Shown here: positions 11,401 to 23,219 of the stretch, one piece after another
Layout: every line of letters begins with the position of its first letter
Numbering within the stretch: position 1 is the stretch's first letter
Source: Stachybotrys elegans
Taxonomy: Eukaryota; Ascomycota; Sordariomycetes; Hypocreales; Stachybotryaceae
DNA length: 64,000 nt
Assembly (NCBI GenBank): GCA_020746835.1
Contig: JAGPNK010000002.1
Location: 2,728,001-2,792,000, forward strand
Reading direction: 5' to 3'
Notes under the pieces: generated by a model
The model's input: the letters and a program-made list of their open reading frames with translations, nothing else
Told to the model about the DNA's origin: nothing
Databases searched by the model: none
Translations under genes and position numbers: made by a program

Positions 11401-13361
11401 TGTCGGTTGAACAGCTTAGGGATTAGCTCGCTTCGCTCCCCATTCAAAACATTGCTATTATTCCAGGTTCCGAGGCAGACCCGAGCTGGCCCGATCGATG
11501 GCAGCAGCTGCAAGCAAGAACGTTGTGGAAACAGCCAAGCTGTCGCAGCGGCAGGGCGAAAGGTTGAAATTTGGGGGAACGCCAAGCCAACATGGCGGCT
11601 TTCAAGCATACGAAGGCTGGAGGGGTTGAGGGGGGAGTGGAAGACTTGGCCTGGCATTAGCATCGCATGCATCATCATGCAGAGACTTCGAGCAAAAAAA
11701 AAAACAACCAAAAAAACAGGTCAGAAACCGCGCGTCTTCGCAACAACCGCTGGCTGACAAAGGGGAGTAAATTCAACCACACGAGGTGCCGCCCTGGATC
11801 TGCACTGTGATAACCCAACTGGACCGCTGCATATACCAGTTTCCTTGAACTCGAGGCGATGCATGCACGCCACGCTGCCATGCAGAAGACCCAACGGCTC
11901 GCCTGCGATACCACCCATCCCTGTTAACGATCCTGACACTCTTGAAAGACCAGTAATGCAGCATACCCTGGCATTGCATCTCACCGACCCAGCCATGAGC
12001 AAGATGGTTGGTTGCATTGCAGCCCGCGTTTGCATGGTTGATCCAATGGTCCTCGTTTGTCAATGGCCAACGGTCAACATCCTATCTCGATAGCTGCTGA
12101 TAGCCATACCTCACCCGTAAGGTAACAGCGGATATATGCGTATGCACGGCAACCGTTGCATCGACAGGGCTTTCAGAAATTGTCGCGGTATTCGGCTGTT
12201 GCATTGTCAGATACCTTTTCCTGACCAACCTGGTTGTATCCTGGTTGATGTTGATGGTTCCTCCCAGCACAAAGCCGTAGCTGGGGTTGGCTGCATGCCG
12301 TGACAGGGCTAGCCGAGTCTGCAAGAGGATGCGATTCTCTCGTCATTTACAAGGAGTAAAGAATCATTGCATACCTTGGGGTATTGCAGCAGCCAATAGA
12401 GAGCGCATTGTATGTTTTCAGCGGGATGTGTCGGTTTACCGATGCTGGGCATCAGCGTAATCGGACGATACAGCCCAGCTATTGCTTTTCGATGACCGCA
12501 TCGTCACATCACCAGAGGCTCTGGCGTCTCCGCTCCATAGCCCTCCCCTTGGGAGCGAGCAGCAGCGCTATTACACACGCAGTAAGCAGCGGGACCATCT
12601 AGTTCTCGTCTATTTGGCCTGGCCGATTTGGTTTTGATGAAACGGTAGGTTAGCGATTGACTACCGCTGCAGACACTGCAAGTCTACACTCAATTTGATT
12701 GCCGACATCGAGTCAAGGCGCGTGGGGGGGGACTCTCTTTTACCTAAGTTTTTACTCCGAGTGGGCTTTTCAAGAGATCGCTTCTTGGCTCGATCCAAAT
12801 GCCCGAGACGAACGGGGAGCTAGCGGCGGTGTTTCTACAGCCCTCGACCCTGGGAAACTCTGTTGACCTGACGCGGGTTCCCAGCTTGCCTGTGTCCAAG
12901 TTGACGCTTGCTGAATCTCTACGTAGCCGACGGGGTATGCGACAACCATGACCTCGAAAGACATGGATGGTTGGCAGACAGGGGGTCTAGTACTTTGAAG
13001 GGCATATATGCTTCTGCTTCTGTCGACTGAGAAGCATGCCATGCATTAACAACTTTGGGGTGCGTATCCCCTCATCTGAAGCCGCGCGTTCACTGTGCGT
13101 CTTGCATCCTGCGTTATTAGGGCATCACTATCCCTTGTTGGGAGAAGCGGTACAGTCGGCAGCTACCAACCCAACGGCACAATTCCACAAACCTCTGTTG
13201 TCGGAAATTTAATCTATTTCAACGGTAGTGGTGGTGTAGAGACCCACGATTGTATGCATCCTGCGCCTGCTCCTCACCCATACAGTTCTCTCTTATCCTT
13301 ATAGCCATGCAAGGGAGATGGCAAGTATGAACAGCTCATGCGAAAAGGAGGTGTGAGGGCA

Positions 13362-13388
13362 TGTGTGTGTGTGTGTGTGTGTGTGTGT
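13362..13388. repeat. (GT)n microsatellite
   Basis: About 13 uninterrupted TG units lie in the spacer beyond the 3' end of TRM5. Confidence 0.95.
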
Positions 13389-13832
13389 CTACAGGCATGC
13401 GCCCCCATCCGGTTCATGGCCAATAATCTGGCCCTTATTAGCCATCCAGCCATCCAGCCCATCCCGTTGGTGGAAACCCCGCAACGACGACTCCTACATT
13501 GATATCGACTCCAGAGGACGCCATTACTAGGGTATGATACCTGTCATATTGTGTGCTACACTTGCCGCCACGCCATCGGGGATCCCCTGGCCACAGTTTG
13601 CTCACCGGCTGCAGCTCGCTCAGCCAGGTAACATACTTGCTGTAGCTTGACAGGCAATTTGTCACCCAACATGTAGCGCCAGTACGAGGAGCGAAGCCCG
13701 TTCTCGAGATAAGGCACCACGAGGAGTCGTTCGATTATTGGCTCTTGTCGTCGTCATGTTGACAAAAATAAGGCAGATAAGCAGTCTCGACATCCAGTGG
13801 CAGCTCGGCACTTGGATCATCAGTACGCTTGT

Positions 13833-15511
13833 TTAGGCTCTCGGTGCGAATGCAACCTCGGGCGGGACACGGAAGGTGGCACAGAACATGCGCTTGTTGG
13901 GCGCCACGTCTCTGACCTCGTAGATGAGGACCTCGTTGTCCTTTTCTGCGTCGCCGGGGGTCAGGCGCACGCCAATCTCCTTGTAGATTCTTTCACGGAT
14001 GCCGTCGAGGGGTGCTGTATCCTCGCCCGACTTGTCGCCCTTGGCCGCGAAGCAGTGGACGTGGACCATGGGGAGCCGGACGTCTGTGTGAGGGGCAAAC
14101 AAGGTTTCGTGGCCGTGGTACAGCCCACGGAAATTGTGCAGAAACTCAATTGCCGATGCGGGCAGGTTCATGACGAAGTGAGAGATGGTAGGAGGGAGCG
14201 GCACGCGGACCGGCGGCGGCCGCTTGGGCGCGCTGCGGGATACTCGCGCAGGCTCGACCACGGCGCAGTAGTTGTCCCTGGAGGCCTCGAGGACCATGTC
14301 TGCTGCCTTTTGGATGAAGTCGTGCCCGTCACAGTTGAAGCTCTTGACAAACTCGGAGACCTGCGTGTGGTCAGCGGCAAGTTTATTTTGTCTTGATATT
14401 TCTTTTCTTTTTTTTATGTGGGAAAAGCGAGTGAAGTCAAAGCCACTTCCTCGTAGAGTCTATGGGCTGGAGGGCGTACCTTGTTGCGCTTCACACCCTC
14501 GGAAAGGTATTTGTAGCTCTCGGGGTTCTTGTCGTTTGCCCAGACGAAGACGCCCCTCTTGCCGGCGGGGAGGGCGAACGGGCCGACGCCCGCCATGACA
14601 TCGGCGACGACCTCGCCGGGCTGGAACATTTCAAAGAGGCGGCGGTGCTCCGTGTCGAGCTTGGAGTTCCAGTAGACCTTGGAGTAGTCGAACCTGAAGA
14701 CGCAGCCCGACTTGCTGACCTCGACGAGCAGGTCGTCTGGTCCGCCAATGACCTCGTAGGAGAAGGTCCGGAACTCGCTCTCGGTGCCGACCTCGTCCAC
14801 CTTGTTGATGACGGTGCGGATGTTGGGGTTCTTGTCTATGATGGCCTCTGCTATGATGTGCTTGTAGGGTAGGTAGGGTTCCCTGAGATTGAGGTGTGCT
14901 GATTCGAGTGGTCAGCCGTTGGGGAATGCATATATGTGTGTGAGTGACTGAGTGAGTTCCCATACCAACATGTCCTGCCGTGTTGAAGCCCACGGGGATC
15001 TCGCCGTGCAGGTCCTCTGGGAGGATGGCTTTCATAACATCGACTACCCGGTATGTTAATAGGGGCTTCGCTTCAAGACATGCTCAAGGCGACATACGAT
15101 AACTCCAAAGGTCGTAGGTGATGTTTACATCGTAGGGGATGAGTTTGACATCCCCAGACTCGGCGGCCTGTCTCAAGACACTGCTCCACGTCTCAGGGGC
15201 TTGTCACGTCGAGGTCAGCCCAAGGAATGAATGGGCAGGGACTGTTTTTCCTCACCAGAGGGCTTCACCTCGGGCTTGAGGACCAGGCACCTCGCACCCT
15301 TTGCGGCGAGGGAGGCATCCGGGTCCGGGACGATGGGGCTGAACTTGTCCAGGGCCAGCAGCTCGCCCGTCTTCTCCAGCTCCTTGCGGTACTTTGAGAT
15401 GGTCTTGGTCTCCCGCAGACACGCCGCCGAGGCGGGCAGCACGCGCGCAAAGAGCGTCCTGTCGAGCGTCTTGGCTGCGCGGGCCGCGGCAGGGGCCCGG
15501 AAGAAATTCAT
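13833..15511 (-). CDS. TRM5: tRNA (guanine37-N1)-methyltransferase Trm5
   Basis: Five exons, 15511-15256, 15199-15098, 15043-14966, 14898-14480 and 14360-13833, encode 460 residues; every junction fits GT-AG and restores the frame. Trm5 methylates N1 of G37 next to the tRNA anticodon, using S-adenosylmethionine, and prevents +1 frameshifting. Visible motifs are the SAM-binding stretch [20 protein letters not shown] followed by VWANDKNP, and the [10 protein letters not shown] active-site motif in the last exon. The junction reading [16 protein letters not shown] is characteristic of the family. The N-terminus is rich in Arg and Ala with few acidic residues, which would suit partial mitochondrial import as known for Trm5. 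The ATG at 15511-15509 is the first in frame and gives the usual length. Divergent neighbour: the AlkB gene, 485 bp away. Confidence 0.93.
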
Positions 15512-15996
15512 CTCTGAAGCATTCTTCTACTCCCCAGTATCGTACATACAAATTAGACGAGGGGGGACAAACAAAAATAGCAGGTAGCAGGCGAGCACGA
15601 AATCCCTTTTCTGCAAAAGGATATAAAAGACCAAGGAAAGAGAATGAGGGATTCTGCTCAAGGACTAACCTCCATCGTTTGACGCCTGGCTTTCAAGGTA
15701 TCGCTTCTTCTTCTCTTTTATTATTATTAAAATAAATCGTCTCTGAAGAACCACACCAGTAGAATCAACAAGGGTTTGACGAGGCTGAGATAATTTTTTT
15801 TCTGAGATGCGGAGAGGTTGGAGCACAGCCACCTGCACCGCCACATTTTATAGCTCAATCAGGGTGAATGGCAGACGAGGCTGAAAAATCGACTTCATGA
15901 TGTCACCATTTGGTGTGTATTGCTTTTCTCTATCATTTTCGTCTGCTCTTCCTATCATCTGGTCAAGATCTCGCTTTAATTCTGCGCCCCGACATC
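15512..15996. promoter_or_regulatory. Shared divergent promoter region, TRM5 / AlkB gene
   Basis: This 485-bp gap separates two divergently transcribed genes. It contains an A/T-rich stretch (TTATTATTATTAAAATAAAT, 15718-15737). No specific binding site could be assigned. Confidence 0.5.
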
Positions 15997-17081
15997 ATGT
16001 CGAGCAAACGTACCATAGACACGTTCTTTGCCCCGGTCTCTAAACGACCTCGAACAAATGTGACGGAGGCGGGTGAGGATGAAACTGTATGTTGATTTGC
16101 ATGAACCACGTCAGTCTAATGTTTAACAATACTGCAGGTGCAGAAATCCAACCATGCTCAGTATCCGTTTCCTATACGGGAACTGCCCGCGCCATTGAAA
16201 CGGGAGATTGCTTCTCTGCCAGCGCGTGAAGGCAAGGCTATGAATGACGAGCCACACCTTGACCTGCTCTACTTTGAACCCTACATCCCTAACTACCTTG
16301 CTCGTCAACTTTTCGATTTCCTCCGTTCCGAGCTTCCATTTTACCGCGTCGAGTATAACATAAAGCGTGGTGGGATAGAGACCCATATTCGGACCCCTAG
16401 GTCAGCTTGCTCCCATTCCCCAGTCCATGAGTTGCACTAAGAAAACATGATAGATGGACCACTGTTTTTGGCCTGGATGAAACGTCCAGGTTCAACGACG
16501 AGGGAACCGTGGTTGACACCGGAACAGGGAAGCCCGTGTCAGACAAGAGATATGACAAGTACCCTCCAAGGCCGATTCCCAATTGTCTGGACGACCTTCG
16601 CAGGTCCACAGAAGCTGCGACTGGATGCCGGTTCAACTTTTGCCTGGTCAACTACTACGCTTCCGGCGCAGATAGCATATCCTTCCACAGCGACGACGAG
16701 AAGTTTCTGGGCCCAAACCCTGCCATTGCATCATTCTCCCTCGGAGCAAAACGGGATTTTCTCCTCAAGCACAAGCCGGCACCCTCAGGCGCAGGAGACC
16801 AAGCCCCTGTCCCTTCGAAAACAATCAAGCTGCCTCTGGGCAGTGGTGATATGATCCTCATGCGAGGCCCGACACAATCGAATTGGCTGCACTCCATACC
16901 CAAGAGAGCGGGCAAGAATGCAGAGGACGGAGGCAGAATCAATATCACGTTCAGGAGGGCCATGGTAAAAGGAGGGACTGAAAACTACTACAATTATAAT
17001 GTCGGCACCGGACCGGTCTATCGATGGAGCAAGGAGCGCAGAGAAATGTGGCCCTGGCAGAGCGGAGAAGATAGCGCCTGA
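15997..17081 (+). CDS. AlkB-type 2-oxoglutarate/Fe(II) dioxygenase (ALKBH2/3-like) with PIP-box-like N-terminus
   Basis: Exons 15997-16086, 16138-16400 and 16454-17081 give 326 residues. AlkB enzymes oxidatively remove alkyl lesions from nucleic-acid bases. The iron ligands are visible: H196-x-D198 in FHSDDEKF and distal H264 in NWLHSIP. The 2-oxoglutarate/catalytic signature RINITFR (R279 to R285) matches RxNxTxR. The FNFCLVNYY strand precedes the HxD motif, as in ALKBH2/3 DNA repair enzymes. The first exon alone encodes a short tail, KRTIDTFFAPVSKRPR (residues 4-19), resembling a PCNA-interacting peptide (Kxx-I-xx-FF) followed by a basic nuclear-localisation-like patch. The stop codon lies 7 bp from the end of NUS1 on the other strand. 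The substrate (DNA or RNA) is not decided by sequence. Confidence 0.9.
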
Positions 17082-17088
17082 GCCATGC

Positions 17089-18169
17089 CTACTTTCCGCG
17101 ACGGAATTGTGCCGACGCATAGTTGCGTAGTGCCTTGAGGAAGACCTGATAGCCAAAGACCTCGTTGTCAGGGAGGCAGAAGATCTCAGTCAGGCGGACC
17201 TGCCACGGGGGGTAGCCGGAAAGCTCAACGTGGGGTCCAAACAGAATCAAAAGATCAGGCTCAGACATGATACCCTCTGACAGCTCCGCGTCAATGAGCT
17301 CCATGGAAATATCGTGAGGGGACAGCTTCCCCTTCTGAGACATGTCGGCTAGTGTCCTGGTAAGATCGACCATCGAATCTCGGCCGTCCTCCTCGGATAT
17401 CAGATGGAGCTTCAGGTGGCCGAAATTGCTGTTTTCCTCGGAAGCCGAATAGCTCTCCTTGTGGGGGGATGTAATTGCTAGGCTGGGATGTTGGGCACCG
17501 AAATAGAAGGTAAACTTTCGGATGACAGCTTCATACACACGTGGCATGTGCTTCTTGAGGATACCTTGAGGATTGGATTAGATGAAATGAACAAACACCA
17601 TTCATGGGACGGAAGCGTACCGGTCTTCTCATATATAGAAAGCTGGGGGATTTCAGCACATGCGCTCCAGGTGGCAACCTCAGCCGCCTGATCCAGGAGA
17701 AGCTCAAGACCGGCCTTGAGGCTATGGCGGTCCTCGATTGTCAAGATGCAGCTCAGATGCTCGGGTTTCCTCTTCAATCCCAGGGTGTCTCGTCGGATGT
17801 ATTCAGGTGTGCCGTGGTGGTAGTTCAGGATCGAGCTAAGCTGGTAGCTCACCGCATGCCACATCTGGCGAATGCGGAGATATAGAGAGAATATTCCGTG
17901 GAGTACTGCGAACACTATGACATAAATCTGGTGGCTCAGGAAGCGGCGAAGACCGAGTCGGGATCCCTTGGTGTTCTGGACGGGGAGGTTCGTAGGCTTC
18001 GGTAGGTTGGCCTGAAGAAAGGTGGCGGTCAGCGAGCGCAGTAATGCAGATGAATCCCGAATACGGTACGAACCAGAATCATCCTACGCCTCTCTTGATC
18101 CGTCAGGAGTTTTCCATTGTGCTTCTCGTCGGCACGATAGGCCTGGGTATCGCGATAGGCAATGGGCAT
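17089..18169 (-). CDS. NUS1: NUS1, accessory subunit of cis-prenyltransferase (dehydrodolichyl diphosphate synthase complex)
   Basis: Exons 18169-18074, 18011-17621 and 17564-17089 give 320 residues. NUS1 partners the catalytic cis-prenyltransferase subunit at the ER to make dolichol precursors for glycosylation. A hydrophobic segment at about residues 60-77 (IYVIVFAVLHGIFSLYL) would anchor it in the ER membrane. The C-terminal domain is a degenerate undecaprenyl-diphosphate-synthase fold (DLLILFGPHVELSGYPPW, then the tail ending FRRGK). That tail carries the RxG motif known to be essential for complex activity. The first exon (MPIAYRDTQAY onward) and the 62-nt intron with donor gttcgt are my best model; the donor is weaker than usual, so the N-terminal 32 residues are less certain. 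NUS1 converges on the AlkB gene. Confidence 0.82.
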
Positions 18170-19054
18170 GGCAAGGGTCGTGCAGCCTCGGGAGACTGGC
18201 TGACGAGGAGATGCGTCTGGTCGACAAAAGTAGGTAGTAAGGAGCGCTTAGGCGAGCTAAAGGATGTCGCGTGTAGATTTTTGTGCGCAATAGATGACTT
18301 TGAGTCGTGGCGCACTACAGGTCGTGGTTGAGGTTGGTCCCGTCTGTGTAAATAAAGAGGCGTCCAAGGGCCAAATAAATATCATGTGGAAGAACCGCAA
18401 CACAGCCCAGGAGCTGATGCAATTCTAACAGCGCTGTTACGTAGCCCAGCCCCACTAGCACACCACGTTGTGCCTCTGAGAGCCGCCAAGGCTTGGCGAG
18501 GGATAAGTATCTGTGGCGCATTACCAGGTGCTTCCTTGCCTGCATCAAGGCACTGGCAGTGGTGGCATGGCAGAGATTACGCGTCGGTGTGCACTATTTA
18601 CTGGCTACAAATTTCAGAGAGGATTGCCATTATTTTGAGAAGCCGAGAGCTTGGCATGCAGCCCATTGTAGTTGAGAGAAATTCGAAAAGCCAGCTGCGC
18701 AAAGCAATTGTTCTGTTGTGAGCACTGGGACAAGGTACATGTATTCCCCAGCTTGGTACAAAAGGCTGTCGAGCCAGATCAGCGCCCCTCGCCTGGCGCT
18801 ACCTGTACCTGTGCCTGTACCTTTGTACTTAGCCCAGCCTTAGTGGGCCTTACCTGAGGCCAGGTAGTGGGAGGTAGCCTCGGGCAATCACTAGCTGCGA
18901 CTGCGACTTCAACTTACCTCTAAGGTAAGGATAGCCGTGCCAGAGGTTGAATCACCAGCACAGCAGTTCGAGAACCCCTCCCATTGACGAAGCTTCTTTA
19001 CGCATATGTAGTCCGACTCTGACTCGTCGACCACTCGACCTGCCGCTTACCGCC
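18170..19054. promoter_or_regulatory. Shared divergent promoter region, NUS1 / SEC10
   Basis: This 885-bp spacer lies between divergent genes. It holds an imperfect ACCTGT tandem at 18801-18828 and further TACCT/AGGTA motifs up to 18925, a pattern common in fungal promoters. No coding frame of note. Confidence 0.5.
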
Positions 19055-21648
19055 ATGGAGCGATCTGGCTCAGAGCCCAAGACCCTGTTCCCCAAGGGCC
19101 CCAGCTTCACCTTGGAGAACTTCTCGAACAAGGACTTTGTTGTTCGCGACTTTGTCGACAGCCTCGCCGAGAGCGCCGTGCCCTCTACCCGGAGATCTGG
19201 CGTTTCTCAGCAGTCCTTCGACCCCAAGCCGCTGATCAGGACCTTTGAGAGTACTGCTCCTCCAGCCAGGAACCCTCGAGATGATGCGTGGGGGGGCTAA
19301 TCATGTGCTTAGATGCTCTGTCGCAGCTCGCTCTCCTGGGAGATGAGCTCCAGGAAAAGGAATCCGAGCTCTTATCTCGCGTTCGCCGCGCCGAATTCCA
19401 ACACGATCAGACACTAGACACGCTAGGCCGCAAGCTGGACCAGTCCATGTCTTCCTTCGAAGCTCTCGACTCGTCGCTGAACTCGAGCAACAATGCCTAT
19501 GATACGAACGAGCCATCCGATGATGGCGTGAACGTGGCCGTCCAGATTGGAGAAAAGCTGGAGGAGCTCGACCGGAAACGCAGGAGGGCACAGGACGCCA
19601 TCTTCCTCATCCAGTGCTGGAACGAGGTTAGCGAAACGGGACAGCTCACCTCCCTGCAGGACGTGCAGAGGCAGGGCGGTCCCGACAACAAGGTTCGGTG
19701 TGCCGTCATTGCCCGGCAACTCATGAGAATCAGCCAGCGACTGGACCCGGCGGCCTGGGGCCAGACTAACGGGCAGCGCAACGGCGTCACCAATGGCGCA
19801 GGCAGCAGGTCGCACGATACCCGCGAGGTATTGGAGAAGTTCTGCGAGACTCTGGAGCAGGATCTGCTGAAGCAGTTCAACGACAGCTATCGACGGCAGA
19901 ACTTTGAGGACATGCGGGAATGCGCCAAGGTCCTTCATGATTTCAACGGAGGCGCCAGCGTCATCGCCACCTTTGTTAACCAGCATCAATTCTTCATCGA
20001 CCGGGACCAGCTGCTGAACGACGAGGTCACTACCGATAGCGATACATGGGACCAGCTGGCAGATCCCGACCTGGAGCCCCCCGGCATCGATACCAGCCTT
20101 CAATCTCTCGTCGACGAGGTCAAGATCGTCATGCAAGAGGAATCATTCATCATTAAGCGCGCATTCCCTTACTATGAAACAGTCTTGATCAAGTTCATCC
20201 AGCGCGTCTTCCAGCAATCGATACAGCAGCGCCTCGAGCAAGTCCTGGACAAGGCTGAAACCATATCTACTCTAGCTTTCCTCCGATCTCTGCACTCCTC
20301 TAGAGCCTACATCAGCGCCTTGGTTGAGGACCTCAAGACGCATGGACTCACTGAACACCCAGAGCCGTGCTCGGCCCAGATCTCGCAGACCCTTGATCAG
20401 CAGATGGACGAGCTTTTCGTTCCCTACCTCGTGGGCAATTCGTACATTGATCGCGAGAAGAAGAGCCTGGAGGAAATATACGGCTCGCTGCTGTTCAAGT
20501 TTACCATCTACCATTCGCGTCGCAAGAAGGCCCCGACGGGTTTCATGGCCAGTTTGGCGCAGCAGGGCACCCAGATTATAGCATCCGCCAAAGATGCTTA
20601 CATCGAGAGACTGGACTCGTCAGAGCTTACGCCCACGCAAAAGGCCGTCATGTTGCGCGTTGCTGGCGTCCGCGACAAGGAGAACAAGAACGAGATCGAG
20701 GTTTCCGAGGAGGACGGAACTTTGAGCGTGGCCAATGCTAAGAGGATGTTGAAGTGGCTTGCAGAAAGCGTCCAAAGGACGCTGGAGCTGGGCACGCAGA
20801 CAGAAACGCCCAAGGATGTCAATGTCCTACTTGGGCTCCTGCTCACGAGTATGGGGAATGTCTACGTCCAGACTGCCCTGGATGCCGCTCACGACCAAGC
20901 TACGTCCCTGGAAAACTCGAGAACGGAGCCCGACTTATCGTACCTGCCCGCCACGCGGCCAGCTGTCACTATAACGACCATCATGGAGCGCTTCATCACC
21001 ATTGTTCTGATCCGTCTCGCGGAATCCAACACGACTGTAAGAAGAAGCATGGAGGCGCAACTAAAGGTGGCAGTAGACAACATCGAAAAGAAGACCAATT
21101 CTATCCTCAAGGTGTCTATCGATGTGGTGGCCAACTGGGTTGCCAGGTCGCTGGCCAACCAAAAGAAGCAGGATTTCCGCCCAAAGGACGGTGCGCTCGA
21201 CTCGCTGCAGACCATGACTTGCTCGGGCATCTGCGCGTTCCTGTCGCGCGCCAGGCAGCAGGCACGTTCCGCTATCGACGGCCAGAATGCAGAGAAATTC
21301 TTCAGCGAGCTGGCGCAAGTCATCATGAAGCTGCTGTTTGACCATTTCAAGAAGTTCCAGGTCAATGCTACGGGCGGTCTGATGGTTACGCAAGACATCT
21401 CCAAGTACGTCTCGACCATGAGGGACTGGGGCCTGAGCAAGGAAGTCTTGACCTCAGTAGAGCTTCTGTCCGAGATTGGCTCGCTCTTCATTGTTGGTCC
21501 TGAGGCTCTAAAGGAGAAGGCCAGGACGCTGCACGCGACCTCGTCTCTCAGCAAGGGGAAGCTGTCTAAGGCCGATTTCCGTGCGTTTGTACAGAGGCGC
21601 GACGATTCCGGCACCGTTGGCATCCAGAGTGTCCTATCTGGACTGTGA
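19055..21648 (+). CDS. SEC10: Exocyst complex component Sec10
   Basis: Exons 19055-19250 and 19313-21648, with a 62-nt intron (branch gctaat), give 843 residues, normal for fungal Sec10. The exocyst tethers secretory vesicles to the plasma membrane at hyphal tips and septa; Sec10 is a rod-like CATCHR-type subunit. The N-terminal FPKGPSFTLENFSNKDFVV and the coiled-coil region following the junction (ENALSQLALLGDELQEKES) are typical. The rest is predominantly helical with no catalytic motif, as expected. The start at 19055 was chosen because residues upstream in the same frame do not resemble the family and the ATG context (CGCCATGG) is good. The gene converges on DUS4 with only 61 bp between stop codons. 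Confidence 0.94.
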
Positions 21649-21709
21649 TGTATTCAGCGACTGGCGATGGATAGCAGGTTCCTCATCGTTGCTGCATGTT
21701 GCGGGTGGA

Positions 21710-23219
21710 TCATAGATCTCTTCTCAACCCCCCAGTTCGGCCTGTATACTCGTCGTACTTGTCGTCCAAAAAGCCGATCAGCTCAATCATATTGGTCAAC
21801 TCTGTCAGCTTGATCCTATCCTTCTTGGATAGCAGCGACGATTTATCATTGCCCAGACTAGGGCCGCACATTTCCTGGATGTGATGGACAGCAAGCTTCA
21901 ACGGCAGCGGACAGCGAGCCACGTTGCACATGAAGGTCTCGACCACGTCCCACGAACAAGAAGACTGGCCAGCAAACAGCGCAGGGTTGGCCAAGAGGCC
22001 GCGGGCGGACATGAAGCCGGAGAGATTTGTGTTACTCGGCTTTGGGACGGCGGCCGTGCTGTCATTGGCATGGCTGCTGTCGCCGTTGGGCTCATCCTTG
22101 ATGGTGAGCGTGGCGAGGCCTTGGTCGACTGGACTTGCGAAGGGTCCGAACGGGAGCGTGCTGAGGTCGAAAATGTCTCCCGAGAGCAGAACTGGGAGAA
22201 TCTTGGAGTACTTGGTGGTCAGAATCTCCAAGGCCTCGGTTCGGATAGGAGTTGTGGATGGGGTGCTCCTGGTTCTGGGATGGATCGTAATCCAATCCAC
22301 CTGACGGTCCTGCGGGTGCCCTATGACTGTATCCAGAAAGTCCATAGTTTTCCTAGGTGCGAGGGTCAGCTGGCGACGGACACAGTAGACAAGGCAGCCG
22401 CTCGTAAGGGGTAGTGGAAGGGGATTTGGCAAATACCTCAAATCGTCATGAACTCTGATCTTGACACTCACGCTGCGGCCCTGAGCGCTATCCTTGTCTT
22501 TATCCTTTGCGACATGCCACCCGTCCCCGTGGAGCCGCCTCCTCGTCTCGACGACCATGTCGCGGACCAGCTCGCGCTGGTTCATGAGCGCGGCGCCCAG
22601 CTGCTCAGCGCAGGCCCATGACTGGGGGCAGCCGCAGTTGAGGTCGACGCCGTTGACAAAGGGAGCGGCAAGGGAGGCGGCGCGGGAGAGCTCCAAGGGG
22701 CTGTTGGCGCCGAACTGAACGATTGTGCAGGGCTGAACGCCTTGAGTCGAGATGGTTAAGTCTTTGAAGGGGGGAGGCCTGTGTGTTAGTGTGCTTTCAC
22801 TTGCTTGCCGTCGATTCGATTCTGCTGGGACATACCGCTGTCTCGGGCGAAGCTGCTGCGGTTGAATTCCTTGGCTAGGATCATGGGTGTCCAGCATATG
22901 TCGGTGCCATACTTGTGCACTGTCTGGCGAAAGGCGAGCTGGAGGGGGGGAAGAGAAGCGATGACACGTCAGTACTGGGGGATATAGAGTCCTTTGGGGG
23001 AGACGGGGTCTCGTGTGAGGACGTACCTTGCTATATCTCACCATGGGTGCGCAGGCGTAGATGAACTTGTCCTGCTTCCGCGCAACGTCAAAGATTTTGA
23101 GAGGACTGACTCATCACATGTTAGCTGCCAAGTTGTCTGTCTACTGATTTATTTATTTATTTATTTTGTTGGTGGACGTACTGGGTTGATGGCGCGGGGT
23201 CGATGCCGTAGCCTTCCAT
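21710..23219 (-). CDS. DUS4: tRNA-dihydrouridine synthase Dus4
   Basis: Five exons, 23219-23182, 23105-23027, 22938-22836, 22761-22437 and 22352-21710, give 395 residues. Dus4 is an FMN/NADPH enzyme that reduces D-loop uridines (positions 20a and 20b in yeast) to dihydrouridine. Visible motifs are the barrel start FIYACAPMVRYSKLAFRQ, the CWTPMILAKEFNRS stretch, and the active-site loop VDLNCGCPQSWACAEQLG with presumed catalytic Cys118. The WITIHPRTRS substrate/FMN-binding strand lies in the last exon. Exon 4 is best started after TTCAAAG (22762), giving ARDSDLTIS; the more obvious AG at 22779-22780 breaks the frame. Intron 1 contains an (ATTT)5 repeat. Confidence 0.9.
23147..23166. repeat. 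(ATTT)5 microsatellite in DUS4 intron 1
   Basis: Five perfect ATTT units lie inside the first intron of the minus-strand DUS4 gene. Confidence 0.95.

Larger units (their letters stand above)
6251..13832. other. Gene-free tract of about 7.6 kb
   Basis: No open frame here looks like a protein: none has a domain, a consistent intron pattern or family resemblance, and frames on both strands are short and interrupted. I saw no tRNA B-box arrangement, transposase or reverse-transcriptase motif. CpA and TpG are common and GC is moderate, so it does not look like RIP-mutated repeat DNA. It contains a T19 run, a (GT)n repeat, two exact copies of the TACGGAGTA motif and several near matches. It could be regulatory DNA, host a noncoding RNA or be decayed sequence. 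Confidence 0.6.

Noticed and set aside
6251..13832. RIP-mutated or transposon-derived repeat
   Set aside because: CpA and TpG remain frequent, GC is moderate, and no transposase or reverse-transcriptase motif or long terminal repeats were seen.
17621..18075. NUS1 starting inside exon 2 at a non-ATG codon
   Set aside because: The frame continues upstream through conserved sequence to an acceptor, and an ATG-containing first exon with matching phase exists at 18169-18074.
22779..22780. AG at 22780-22779 as acceptor of DUS4 exon 4
   Set aside because: It leaves the wrong phase; the AG at 22763-22762 restores the frame and gives a family-like ARDSDLTIS junction.
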